Positions 34,177-42,919 of a DNA stretch of 64,000 bases are shown here, in pieces. Numbering within the stretch: position 1 is the stretch's first letter; each line of letters opens with the position of its first letter. The notes under the pieces were generated by a model. It was not told where the DNA came from and searched no databases. It saw nothing but the letters and a program-made list of their open reading frames with translations. Source of the stretch: Mesorhizobium australicum WSM2073 (GTDB lineage Bacteria > Pseudomonadota > Alphaproteobacteria > Rhizobiales > Rhizobiaceae); NCBI RefSeq assembly GCF_000230995.2, contig NC_019973.1, positions 5,222,001 to 5,286,000 of the forward strand. The letters are read 5' to 3'. A program made the translations under genes and the position numbers.

Positions 34177-35064
34177 CACGAGCAGACCGACCAAAGCGGC
34201 GACGTCGGCGCGGTCGGCCTTGGCTGGCGGCATGAAGGCGCAATAGGGGTGACCAAGGCGCACCGAGACCGATGACAGCGCGATCAGGCGCCCTGCCTCC
34301 AGATCGGCCTGCGCCATCACCCGCTGGCCGAGGGCAATGCCCAGGCCGAGCCTCGCCGAGGCGATCGCCAGGCTGGACAGGCCGACGCGGCGGCCATGCG
34401 ACGGGTCGGGCGACCGGCTGGATCCGCATGCCGCGAACCAGTCGGTCCAACTCGGGTGCGAGGCATAGTTCGGTCCCCAATTGGTATGGATGAACTGGCT
34501 CTCATGCAAATCGGTGAGCCTCGCATCGCCATTGCCGTGCCGCTGCCAGAATTCCAGCGCGCAGACCGGCAGCACCTCGTCATGGACCAGGCGGACCATC
34601 CGCAGGCCGGGATAGTGATAGTCGCCATAGCTGATGCGCACGTCGACATTCTGGCGCACCAGATCGATCGGATCATCCTCGGCTCGCACATCGATCGCCA
34701 TATGTGGGAAGGCATCCAGGAGTACGGCCAGCCTCGGCGCCAGCCACAGCTCGGCAAGCGAGAACGGCACGCTGACGACTAGTCGCGTCCTCAGGCCCCC
34801 TTCCAGCATGCGCTGGCCGATCGCGGCAATGTCGCCGAGCGCGCGCGCCGTCTGCGGATACATGGCGTGCCCGGCATCGGTCAGCGCGATGCGGTTGCCC
34901 GTGCGCACGAAAAGCTGCTTGCCGAACCAGGCTTCGAGATTGCGGATCTGCTGGCTGACCGCCGCCGAGGACACGCCGAGCTCGGCTGCGGCCAAGGTGA
35001 AGCTGCCTGACCGGGCCGCGACCTCGAACGCCTTGATCGCATTCAGCGGCGGCAGCCGGTCCAA
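34156..35064 (-). CDS. LysR family transcriptional regulator (GcvA-like)
   Basis: The 302-residue regulator has an N-terminal helix-turn-helix (SFTLAAAELGVSSAAVSQQI) and a GcvA-like effector domain (SLAELWLAPRLAVLL, NVDVRISYGDYHYPGL). A TTG at 35064 with AGGAG 7 bases upstream gives the usual LysR N terminus (DRLPPLNAIKAFEVAAR). The open frame continues to 35175, but that would overlap the divergent gene's start region. It faces the 2OG-Fe(II) oxygenase gene across 100 bases and probably regulates it. Confidence 0.84.
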   Translation of the reverse strand: MDRLPPLNAIKAFEVAARSGSFTLAAAELGVSSAAVSQQIRNLEAWFGKQLFVRTGNRIALTDAGHAMYPQTARALGDIAAIGQRMLEGGLRTRLVVSVPFSLAELWLAPRLAVLLDAFPHMAIDVRAEDDPIDLVRQNVDVRISYGDYHYPGLRMVRLVHDEVLPVCALEFWQRHGNGDARLTDLHESQFIHTNWGPNYASHPSWTDWFAACGSSRSPDPSHGRRVGLSSLAIASARLGLGIALGQRVMAQADLEAGRLIALSSVSVRLGHPYCAFMPPAKADRADVAALVGLLVKTAPAT

Positions 35065-35164
35065 ATCAGGCTCCTGAAGTTTTTCTTGGCCAATCCTAAT
35101 AATTTCCGGTGTTGAGAGAAAGAATTTTTTGCCGTCTTCTGTGCCTAACGTTGGAGCACATGAC

Positions 35165-35953
35165 ATGAAAGACATTCTCGATCTCGACCGCTATCCGCTC
35201 GACCGTGAAGGCAGCGTCGAATGGAACCGCCTCGTCGGACAGTCGAGCGCGGCGCTGGAAGCCGACGGCATGTTCAATCTCGAAGCTTTCTTGAAGCCCG
35301 GCGTCGCCGAACAGGCGGTGCGGGAGATCAAGCCGGTCATGGACACGCAATCCCATGTCCACAAGCGCATGCACAACATCTACTTCAAGCCGAGCATTCC
35401 CGAACTGGCGCCCGATCATCCCGCATTGCGCAAGGTCGAGACCGTCAGCCACACGGTCTGCGCCGACCAAATTCCCGGCAGCACGGTGATGGCGATCTAT
35501 GAGTATGAGCCGCTGGTGCGTTTCCTCGCGGCGACGATGGGCAAGGCAAAGCTGCACGTCATGGAGGATCCGCTGGCCCGCACCAATGTCATGGCCTATC
35601 GCGCCGGCGAAGCGCTGAACTGGCACTTCGACCGCTCGGAATTCACCACCACCTTGCTGCTGCAGCAGGCGCAACGCGGCGGCGACCTCGAATACCGCAC
35701 CGATCTCAGGTCGGATGACAACCCGAACTACGAGGGCGTCGCCCGGCTGCTCGAAGGACGTGACCCCGACGCCAGGATCCTGCGCATGAAACCAGGCACG
35801 CTGAACGTGTTTCGCGGCAAGAACACCGCGCATCGTGTCACCACGGTCAAAGGTGAACGCGAACGGATGATCGCGGTGTTCTCCTACTATGAGAAGCCAG
35901 GCGTGATGTTCAGCGAGGAGGAGCGCGTCGGCTTCTATGGCCGTGCGGCTTGA
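35165..35953 (+). CDS. 2OG-Fe(II) dioxygenase family protein
   Basis: This is a 262-residue non-haem iron, 2-oxoglutarate-dependent oxygenase. The facial triad is H154-x-D156 in LNWHFDRSEF and H223 in NTAHRV; the 2-oxoglutarate arginine is R232 or R234. GTLNVFRGKN precedes the distal histidine as in the family. It hydroxylates or halogenates small molecules in known relatives, but the substrate here is not predictable. It is divergent from a LysR regulator and lies upstream of the GntR/enolase catabolic genes, possibly supplying a hydroxylated substrate to them. Confidence 0.85.
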   Translation: MKDILDLDRYPLDREGSVEWNRLVGQSSAALEADGMFNLEAFLKPGVAEQAVREIKPVMDTQSHVHKRMHNIYFKPSIPELAPDHPALRKVETVSHTVCADQIPGSTVMAIYEYEPLVRFLAATMGKAKLHVMEDPLARTNVMAYRAGEALNWHFDRSEFTTTLLLQQAQRGGDLEYRTDLRSDDNPNYEGVARLLEGRDPDARILRMKPGTLNVFRGKNTAHRVTTVKGERERMIAVFSYYEKPGVMFSEEERVGFYGRAA

Positions 35954-36019
35954 CCCAGCCCTTCGCACCCCGGCCCGGGCCGCGAAGCGAAGATAAGAAT
36001 TCGAGCAGAGCCTCTTGTT

Positions 36020-36035
36020 AGATTGTCGACAATCT
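36020..36035. promoter_or_regulatory. perfect 16-bp palindrome, GntR operator
   Basis: AGATTGTCGACAATCT is a perfect palindrome 36 bases upstream of the GntR start codon. It contains TTGTCGACAA, which fits the TTGT-N-ACAA type of site used by FCD/FadR-type GntR regulators. Its place suggests autoregulation and control of the enolase genes. Confidence 0.7.
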
Positions 36036-36071
36036 GATTGTCTCTGCTCTGTTCTCGCGGGAGTGGGGCGG

Positions 36072-36764
36072 ATGGTGAAGACGAAATTCAGCCCGATCGC
36101 CGACACGACACGCCGTGCCGAAATCGTGGCACTGCTCAGACGCGCGATCCTGACCGGTCAGCTCGAGCCAGGCCAGAAGCTCAACGAGCTCAGGATTTCC
36201 GAACAGATGCGGGTCAGCCGCGCCCCGCTGCGCGAGGCGATGCGCGAGCTGGTCCAGGAAGGCATACTGACCAGCATTCCCTATGCAGGCACCTTCGTCA
36301 TCAATGTCACCGCCAAGGACATCGACGACGTCTATTCGCTCAACAAGGTGCTCGACGAATTCGCCATCGAGCGGACGTGGGAACTGCGCGACCAGCGCTT
36401 TTTCGATGAGCTCGACCGGCGCCACGAGGCGGTGAAGCAGGCGACGCGCGACCGCGACACCACGCGCCAGATTGAGACCGCGCTGCAACTGCATGGCCTG
36501 ATCTATGAATGGGCCGACAATTCAGTGCTCTTGGAAACCTGGCAAAGACTGACCAGCCGTTTGCAGATGTATTTCGCCTTGCACCAGCAGGCACGCAACG
36601 AAGCCGTGCCCGCCGAAGACGTTCACGAGACTTATGTGCGGCTGCTCAAGAGCGACGACATGCGTGCCGCCCAGCGCCACGCACGCGAGCATATCGACCA
36701 CGATTTCGAAGAGCTTCTTGCCTATGCGCGCGGCCTCGAAAAGCGTTCGTCGAAAGGCGCCTGA
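36072..36764 (+). CDS. GntR family transcriptional regulator (FCD domain)
   Basis: This is a 230-residue regulator. The N-terminal winged helix contains LRRAILTGQLEPGQKLNELRISEQM and VSRAPLREAMRELVQEG. The C-terminal all-helical FCD domain has the usual metal-ligand context (HEAVKQATRD, HGLIYEWADN, HARHIDHDF-like AREHIDHDFEE). The ATG at 36072 was chosen over upstream codons for its fit to the family N terminus. It precedes two enolase-superfamily genes and a Dpp-type importer, and a perfect operator-like palindrome lies just upstream. The inducer is unknown; sugar acids are common for this group. Confidence 0.87.
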   Translation: MVKTKFSPIADTTRRAEIVALLRRAILTGQLEPGQKLNELRISEQMRVSRAPLREAMRELVQEGILTSIPYAGTFVINVTAKDIDDVYSLNKVLDEFAIERTWELRDQRFFDELDRRHEAVKQATRDRDTTRQIETALQLHGLIYEWADNSVLLETWQRLTSRLQMYFALHQQARNEAVPAEDVHETYVRLLKSDDMRAAQRHAREHIDHDFEELLAYARGLEKRSSKGA

Positions 36765-36798
36765 CCCTCCCCCTCACCGCGGATAATGGATACCCCAC

Positions 36799-37905
36799 GT
36801 GCAGATCGAAACCATCAAAGCCTATCACGTCGTGCAGCCTTTCGTGGATGGCCCCTATCGCATGTCCAAGGGGCGTGTGGCCGACTGCTTCGACGCGGTG
36901 ATCGTCTCCATCACCTCCGACAGCGGCGTCACCGGCTGGGGTGAGATGGCGCCGCTCGGCAATTTCTACTCGGCCGCCTTCCCGGCCGGCACCCGAGCCG
37001 GCGTGCCGGAGATCGCACCGCACCTTATCGGCCAGGACCCGTGCGGGCTGGCCAGCATCGGCCGACTGATGGACACGGTGTTCAAGGGCCATCCCTACAT
37101 CAAATCGGCGCTCGACATGGCCTGCTGGGATCTGGCGGCGCGTGCCGCCGGCGTACCGCTGGTGACGCTGCTCGGCGGCAGGGAAAGCGACACGGCCGAA
37201 CTCTACAAGGTCGTCACCCATGGCACGATCGATCAAATGGCCGCACTTGCCAAGCGCATCGTCGAGGACGGTTTCCGCCGGCTCCAGGTCAAGGTCGGCG
37301 GCAATGTCCATGACGACGTCGAGCGCGTCATGGCGGTCGCCGCCTCGGTGCCGAAAGGCACTGTCATTTTCTGCGACGCCAATGCCGGGTGGACACCATA
37401 CCAGGCGCGTCAGTTCACTGACGCGACGCGGGCGATCGACTATACGTTCGAGCAGCCTTGCACGACGATCGACGAGAACATGTCGGTGCGCCGCATGCTC
37501 GACAAGCCGATGGTGCTCGACGAATCCGTCACCTCGCTGGAGGCGATGCTGGAAATCCATCGCCTCGGCGCGGCGGACGGGCTGACGCTGAAGATCTCGC
37601 GGCTCGGCGGCGTCACCAAGACCCGGCTGATCCGTGACGTCGCCGTCGATCTCGGCTTCATGATCACGGTCGAGGATACCGGCGGCGCCGAGATCGACAC
37701 ATCCGCCATGGCGCATCTGTCGCTGTCGACGCCGGAGGAGCGCCGGCTGCACGCGATCGCCTTCCATGAATGGGTGACGGTGCGCACCGCGTCGAACGCG
37801 CCGCCGGTCACCGGCAGCCGCATGGGTATTCCCGCCGGCCCAGGCCTTGGCATCGACGTCGTTCCAGACCTGCTCGGCAAGCCCTTCTTCGAAGTTGGAC
37901 GCTGA
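36799..37905 (+). CDS. enolase-superfamily enzyme, cis-3-hydroxyproline dehydratase/HpbD-like
   Basis: This 368-residue protein is a mandelate racemase/muconate lactonising enzyme family member. Likely catalytic lysines are K165 in RLQVKVG and K265 in LKISRLGG. Metal ligands are D193 (CDANAGW), E218 (FEQPC) and D241 (VLDESV). The GPYRMSKG N-terminal loop and the RLQVK-type barrel strand resemble cis-3-hydroxy-L-proline dehydratase and hydroxyproline-betaine epimerase. The start is GTG at 36799. It is the first enzyme after the GntR gene, followed 1 base later by a second superfamily member. The hydroxyproline-type substrate is an inference from motif similarity. Confidence 0.8.
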   Translation: MQIETIKAYHVVQPFVDGPYRMSKGRVADCFDAVIVSITSDSGVTGWGEMAPLGNFYSAAFPAGTRAGVPEIAPHLIGQDPCGLASIGRLMDTVFKGHPYIKSALDMACWDLAARAAGVPLVTLLGGRESDTAELYKVVTHGTIDQMAALAKRIVEDGFRRLQVKVGGNVHDDVERVMAVAASVPKGTVIFCDANAGWTPYQARQFTDATRAIDYTFEQPCTTIDENMSVRRMLDKPMVLDESVTSLEAMLEIHRLGAADGLTLKISRLGGVTKTRLIRDVAVDLGFMITVEDTGGAEIDTSAMAHLSLSTPEERRLHAIAFHEWVTVRTASNAPPVTGSRMGIPAGPGLGIDVVPDLLGKPFFEVGR

Positions 37906-37906
37906 G

Positions 37907-39091
37907 ATGAAGATCCGCGGCATCAAGGCCACGCCGATCAATCTTCGCCTCGAAGCGCCCTATGCCTGGGTGTTCGGCGAACTCGACGGTTTTTCGCCTG
38001 TTATCGTCGAAGTCGAGACCGAGGACGGCCTTGTCGGGCTGGGCGAAGCACCGACGCCGGCAGCGGCCGCCATCATCAATGATGTTCTTGCCCAGCGGCT
38101 GGTCGGCCGCGACGCCTTCGACATTGCCGGCGCCGAACATGTCTGCCTGCCGTTTTGGACCGGCGTGCAGTCGATCAACGACCGCACCCGCATCACGGCC
38201 TTCGGCGCCATCGAGATGGCGCTTTGGGACCTGCGCGGCAAGGCCTGGAACCAGCCGCTCTATCAGTTGCTCGGCGGGGCCGTGCGCAAGGACATCCCGT
38301 TCACCGACTATTTCTCGCTGCGCGGCGATGGGGATGGTGTCAAGGGCGAGACGACGCCGGAAGAAGTCGCCGACTATTGCGTGGAACTGCACGAGACACA
38401 CGGCACGACCTTCTTCGAAGGAAAATTCTCGACCGACGACCCAAGGATCTCGCTGAGAATGGTCGAGCTGATCCGCGAAAAACTCGGCGACGATGCGATG
38501 ATCCGCATCGATTCGAACCAGGCTTACTCGCTCAGCACGGCGCGGCGGCTTGCGCGGCCGCTGGAAGAGCTCGGCGTGCGCAACTGGGAGGATCCGGTGG
38601 CGACATCAGAGGAGATGCGCGAACTGCGCCGCCATTGCTCGATCCCGTTCTCGACCCACAATATCGACATCGCGCGCGCCATGGACCTCAAGGTGCCGGA
38701 TGCATTCGTCGGCAACCCGACCGCGCATGGCGGCATCGGCCGGATGCTGCGCTTTGTCGGCGCCTGCGAGCACGCGGGCATCGATTTCTGGTGCTACAGC
38801 GGCGACAGCGGCATCGGCAGCGCGGCCTACCTGCATCTGTGCGCAGCACTCGGCTGGATCCGGGAGCCGAACCAGTCGCTGTTTCGTATGCAACCTATGG
38901 ACATCACCGAGGAGGGGCCGTTTTGCCCCAGGAACAATACGGTGCGTGTCCCGGAAGGTCCCGGTCTTGGTGTCACCTTGTCGCGGGAAAATCTCGCGGC
39001 GTGCCATCGCGACTTTGCCGAGAACGGCCCTTGCAACAAATATCACGACCCGGCCAAGCCCGGGACATATCGCCGTTTGCCGCTGAACTAG
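37907..39091 (+). CDS. enolase-superfamily enzyme, glucarate-dehydratase-like subgroup
   Basis: This 394-residue protein has the enolase N-terminal capping domain and TIM barrel. The barrel lysine is K173 (FEGKFS). Metal ligands are D202 (RIDSNQAY), E228 (NWEDP) and N252 (STHNID), the D-E-N set of the glucarate dehydratase subgroup. At the place where glucarate dehydratase has its catalytic histidine (HSNNHFD) this protein has CYSGDSGIGS at 296-305, so the His-Asp dyad seems absent. It begins one base after the previous stop. A sugar-acid or related substrate is likely, but the chemistry may differ from classical glucarate dehydratase. Confidence 0.78.
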   Translation: MKIRGIKATPINLRLEAPYAWVFGELDGFSPVIVEVETEDGLVGLGEAPTPAAAAIINDVLAQRLVGRDAFDIAGAEHVCLPFWTGVQSINDRTRITAFGAIEMALWDLRGKAWNQPLYQLLGGAVRKDIPFTDYFSLRGDGDGVKGETTPEEVADYCVELHETHGTTFFEGKFSTDDPRISLRMVELIREKLGDDAMIRIDSNQAYSLSTARRLARPLEELGVRNWEDPVATSEEMRELRRHCSIPFSTHNIDIARAMDLKVPDAFVGNPTAHGGIGRMLRFVGACEHAGIDFWCYSGDSGIGSAAYLHLCAALGWIREPNQSLFRMQPMDITEEGPFCPRNNTVRVPEGPGLGVTLSRENLAACHRDFAENGPCNKYHDPAKPGTYRRLPLN

Positions 39092-39355
39092 GAGAACGAC
39101 ACGGGAAAGGAGACGTATTTCAAGAACAAGAGTCCGCCGCCGCGATCGATGGCGACGGCAGGAGCGGACGGGTGGAAGCATTGCTCAAGAAAATCTGACC
39201 CCCGCGCCGCAAGGATCGGATGGACCAGGAAAAACCGCATGCTACAGTCCCGTGCGACTGACATCGTTGATGGCCGGGACAGGAGAACTCCACGGACTTC
39301 GTCAACTGAAAAACGCATTCATCAAACCATAAGAAACAGGGGAAGGGTTAAACCC

Positions 39356-41020
39356 ATGATCAAGAACTACCGCATTCTCGACCTGATCCGGCGCAATCGC
39401 TCGCCGCTTGAAAATCACCTGATCGACGGCCTCGTCGACGGCCGTGTCAGCCGCCGCGACTTCATCCGCCATGGCAGCCTGCTTGGCCTGTCGCTGCCGC
39501 TGCTTGGAGGCATCACCACGGCTGCCGGCCTTGGCGGCATGCCGTCGCTGGCGCGCGCCCAGGGCGCACCCGGCGCCACCATCCGTGTCGCCAGCAGCGT
39601 GCCGGCGGCAGCCATCGATCCCGTCACGATCGCCGACGCCGGCGGCCTGCTGATCATGCAGCAGGTTGCGGAATTCCTCTGCGTCGACGGCCCCGACCTG
39701 GTGCTGCAGCCCGCGTTGGCCGAGAGCTGGAAGCCGAACGACAACGGCTCGGTTTGGACCTTCAAATTGCGCAAGGGCGTGAAATTCCACAGCGGCGGCG
39801 AAATGAAGGCCGAGGACGTGGTGGCGAGCATCGACCGCCTGGCCGATCCGGCAAACTCATCCAACGCGCTGTCGGTGTTCACCGGTATCCTGTCGAAGGG
39901 GGCCAGCAAGAAGGTCGACGACTACACGGTGGAATTCCACCTCGACGCGCCGAACGGCAATTTTCCTTACATGGTCTCGTCGGACAATTACAACGCCGTC
40001 ATCATCCCGGCGGACTACAAGGGCGACTACGAGAAGAGCTTCGATGGCACCGGCCCGTTCAAGGTGGAGAAATACACGCCGAAGGTCGGCGCTTCCTTCG
40101 TCCGCAACGAGAACTACTGGGGAGCGAAGGCGCTGCCTGACCGTACCGAGTTCACCTTCTTTACCGACGTGCAGCCGATGATCCTGGCGCTGCAGGGTGG
40201 GCAGGTCGACATCATCAACCAGATGCCGGTGCTGGCCGGCGTGGCCCTGCTCAACGATCCGGGCTTCGAAATCATCAGCCTGAAGTCGTCGGCTCACCAG
40301 CAACTGCATCTGCGCTGCGACGACGGCCCATTGAAGGATGCACGCGTGCGCCGCGCCATCGCGCTCTGCCTCGATCGCGACAAGCTCGCCGCCGGCCTGA
40401 TGAAGGGACGCTCGGCGCTTGGCAATGACAGCCCATTCGCCGCGGTCTACCCCTCGACCGATACGAGCATACCGCAGCGCAAGCAGGACATCGCGCAGGC
40501 CAAGCAGCTCATGGAAGCGGCCGGTGCCGGCAAGGGCTTCAAGATCACGCTGACCACCGAGCGCTATCTCGAAATCCCCGAATATGCCCAGCTCATCCAG
40601 AACTGGGTCAAGGAGATCGGCATCGAGCTCGAACTCAACATCCTCGACCAGAGCGCCTATTATGGCGACGCGGTGTTCGGCAAATCGAACTGGCTGGATT
40701 CGGTGATGGGCATCACCGACTATGGCCATCGCGGCGTGCCGAATGTTTATCTTGCCGCTCCCCTGAAGAGCGACGGCACCTGGAATGCCGCGCACTTCAA
40801 GAACAAGGACTACGACGCGCTGGCGACCAGCTATATCGCGGCGCTCGACCTCGAGGCGCAGAAGGCTGACGCCGGCAAGATCCAGAAGCTTCTGCTCGAG
40901 GAAACGCCTGTCATCTTCGGCTATTTCTATGACTACCTGACGGCGACGGCGAAGGGCGTGGCCGGCGTGCAACCGACAGCCATGTCGCAGCTGTTCCTCG
41001 AAAAGGCATCGAAGGCGTAA
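39356..41020 (+). CDS. ABC transporter substrate-binding protein, Dpp/Opp type (Tat-exported)
   Basis: This is a 554-residue family 5 solute-binding protein. The N terminus carries a twin-arginine signal, SRRDFIRHGSLLGLSL, at about residues 32-47, followed by a hydrophobic stretch and LARAQG. The body has AESWKPNDNGSVWTFKLR, then GVKFHSGGEM, and DGTGPFKVEKYTP, all typical. It is the first gene of a complete importer (permeases at 41091 and 42041, ATPase at 42912). Family members carry peptides, opines, nickel or sugar acids; with enolase genes upstream, a non-peptide ligand is likely. A hairpin follows the gene. The 264 bases before it hold no gene. Confidence 0.88.
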   Translation: MIKNYRILDLIRRNRSPLENHLIDGLVDGRVSRRDFIRHGSLLGLSLPLLGGITTAAGLGGMPSLARAQGAPGATIRVASSVPAAAIDPVTIADAGGLLIMQQVAEFLCVDGPDLVLQPALAESWKPNDNGSVWTFKLRKGVKFHSGGEMKAEDVVASIDRLADPANSSNALSVFTGILSKGASKKVDDYTVEFHLDAPNGNFPYMVSSDNYNAVIIPADYKGDYEKSFDGTGPFKVEKYTPKVGASFVRNENYWGAKALPDRTEFTFFTDVQPMILALQGGQVDIINQMPVLAGVALLNDPGFEIISLKSSAHQQLHLRCDDGPLKDARVRRAIALCLDRDKLAAGLMKGRSALGNDSPFAAVYPSTDTSIPQRKQDIAQAKQLMEAAGAGKGFKITLTTERYLEIPEYAQLIQNWVKEIGIELELNILDQSAYYGDAVFGKSNWLDSVMGITDYGHRGVPNVYLAAPLKSDGTWNAAHFKNKDYDALATSYIAALDLEAQKADAGKIQKLLLEETPVIFGYFYDYLTATAKGVAGVQPTAMSQLFLEKASKA

Positions 41021-41047
41021 GCGAAAAGGGAAAGCCAGTCCTCTAAC

Positions 41048-41072
41048 AGCCAGCTCCCCCGGGGGGCTGGCT
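41048..41072 (+). terminator. intercistronic hairpin after Dpp-type binding-protein gene
   Basis: Arms AGCCAGCTCCCC and GGGGGGCTGGCT pair with one wobble or mismatch, with a very small loop. It lies 27 bases after the binding-protein stop and just before the permease ribosome binding site. No U-tract follows, so it is more likely an mRNA stabiliser or partial attenuator. Confidence 0.65.
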
Positions 41073-41090
41073 TTGCAAGGAGTCTTAGCC

Positions 41091-42044
41091 ATTCTCTCCT
41101 TTTTTGCGCGGCGTGTGTCCCTGTCGCTGGTGACGCTGTTCCTGCTCAGCATCATGGTGTTCCTGGGCGGCCAGGTCCTGCCTGGCAATGTCGGGCGCGC
41201 GATCCTCGGCCCGTTCGCCGACCAACGCGCGGTCGACGCGCTCAATCACACGCTCGGCGTCGATCGCCCGCTGCTCACCCAGTACTGGAGCTGGATCTCG
41301 AACTTCGTCCAGGGCGACATGGGCACGTCCTACATATTCCGCTCGCCGGTGGCGCCCTTCGTCATCGGTGCGCTTGGCAATTCGATGAAGCTGGCGGCGG
41401 TCGCCTTCGTGCTGGTGGTGCCGATCGGCATCCTCGGCGGCGTCATTGCCGCACTCAACCTCAATCGCCCGCTCGACCGCATGATCAGCCTCGGCGGCCT
41501 GTCGGTGACGGTGCTGCCGGAATTCGTCACCGGCATCATCCTGATCCTGATCTTCGGCGTGTGGCTGCGCTGGCTGCCGATCTCGGCCGCGTGGCCCAGG
41601 GATGCCGGCTTCTTCACCCAGCTCTATTACCTGATCCTCCCGTCGCTGCCGCTGTTCCTGGTGCTGTTCGGCTATATCGCGCGCATGGCGCGTTCCGGCA
41701 TGATCGAGGCGCTCGATTCCGACTATACGCGAACCGCCGTGCTCAAGGGCCTGCCCTGGCGCACGGTGATCTGGCGCCATGTGCTGCGCAATGCGCTGTT
41801 GCCGACCATCACCGTCATCGCGACCCAGACCGGCTATCTCATCGGAGGCCTTGTCGTGATCGAGACGCTGTTCCGTTACCAGGGAATCGGCTCGCTGATC
41901 TTCACCGCCGCGCGCGGCAAGGATTTTCCGATGCTGGAATCCGGCATCCTCACCATCGGCATCGTCTATGCGGTGGCCACATTGATCGCCGACTTCCTCT
42001 ACTCCGTGCTGAATCCGCGCATCCGCCTGGGGTCAGACCAATGA
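41091..42044 (+). CDS. ABC transporter permease, DppB type
   Basis: This is a permease of about 317 residues with six predicted helices. The DppB-type EAA loop is in ARSGMIEALDSDYTRTAVLKG, and the C-terminal block is VIETLFRYQGIGSLIF. The start is unusual. AAGGAG (41077-41082) is followed 8 bases later by ATT at 41091, giving ILSFFARRVSLSL, which matches the usual MLxFxxRR opening of this family. The only standard alternative, TTG at 41073, overlaps the hairpin and has no ribosome binding site. The stop overlaps the next start in an ATGA. Confidence 0.88.
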   Translation: MLSFFARRVSLSLVTLFLLSIMVFLGGQVLPGNVGRAILGPFADQRAVDALNHTLGVDRPLLTQYWSWISNFVQGDMGTSYIFRSPVAPFVIGALGNSMKLAAVAFVLVVPIGILGGVIAALNLNRPLDRMISLGGLSVTVLPEFVTGIILILIFGVWLRWLPISAAWPRDAGFFTQLYYLILPSLPLFLVLFGYIARMARSGMIEALDSDYTRTAVLKGLPWRTVIWRHVLRNALLPTITVIATQTGYLIGGLVVIETLFRYQGIGSLIFTAARGKDFPMLESGILTIGIVYAVATLIADFLYSVLNPRIRLGSDQ

Positions 42045-42919
42045 GCGCCGTGCAGGCCCCCTCCCCCGCACAGGACGACATGCGGCGCCGCGGCCCGCTG
42101 GCCGAAGTCTTTTTCTCCCTGCTGCGCTCGCGAACGTTCCTTGTCGGCATCGCCATCGTGCTGTTCTGGGTTGCCTGCGCGCTGTTTGGCGAACATTTCG
42201 CGCCCTACGATCCGCTTGCCGACGACATCATCAACGCGCTGGCGCCGCCTTCGGCCGAACACTGGTTCGGCACCGACCAGATCGGCCGCGACGTCTTCTC
42301 GCGCGTCATCGTCGGTTCGCGCGATATCCTCACCGTCGCGCCCCTGGCGACCTTGCTGGCGACGGTCGCCGGCACCGCGCTCGGCCTGCTCACCGGCTAT
42401 TTCCGCGGCATCGTCGACGATGTCGTCAGCCGCATCCTTGAAGCCTTCATGGCGATCCCCGTGGTGATCGTGGCGCTGCTTGCCATCGTCGCGCTGGGCA
42501 CGTCCAAGACCACCGTCATCATCGTCATCGGGCTGAGCTTCGCGCCGATCATCGCGCGCACCGTGCGTTCGGCGGTGCTGGCCGAGCGCGAGCTCGACTA
42601 TGTCGCCGCCGCACAGCTCAGGCATGAGAGCGCGCTGCATACGATGTTCGTCGAGATCCTGCCCAACGTCATCCCGCCGATCCTGGTCGAGACCACGGTG
42701 CGGTTGGGCTACGCCATCTTCGCGGTCGCTACCCTCTCCTTCATGGGTTTTGGCATCCAGCCGCCGTCACCCGACTGGGGGCTCTCCATCTCCAGCAATT
42801 ACGGCATGATCGGCGGCGGCTTCTGGTGGACGGTGCTGTTCGACGCGCTCGCCATCGCCTCGCTGGTGATCGGCGTCAACCTGGCCGCCGACGGCGTGCA
42901 TGGGGCCTTCAATGACTGA
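42041..42919 (+). CDS. ABC transporter permease, DppC type
   Basis: This is a 292-residue permease. It has the OppC/DppC N-terminal domain (RTFLVGIAIVLFWVACALFG) and APYDPLADD. HWFGTDQIGRDVFSR and LRHESALHTMFVEILPNVI, the latter with the EAA-loop position, follow. The start overlaps the upstream stop (ATGA) and the end overlaps the ATPase gene by 8 bases, so the importer genes are tightly coupled. Confidence 0.9.
   Translation: MSAVQAPSPAQDDMRRRGPLAEVFFSLLRSRTFLVGIAIVLFWVACALFGEHFAPYDPLADDIINALAPPSAEHWFGTDQIGRDVFSRVIVGSRDILTVAPLATLLATVAGTALGLLTGYFRGIVDDVVSRILEAFMAIPVVIVALLAIVALGTSKTTVIIVIGLSFAPIIARTVRSAVLAERELDYVAAAQLRHESALHTMFVEILPNVIPPILVETTVRLGYAIFAVATLSFMGFGIQPPSPDWGLSISSNYGMIGGGFWWTVLFDALAIASLVIGVNLAADGVHGAFND

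Noticed and set aside
39092..39355. Coding continuation between the second enolase gene and the binding protein
   Set aside because: The open frame here lacks a ribosome binding site, and its translation is arginine- and serine-rich without any recognisable motif.
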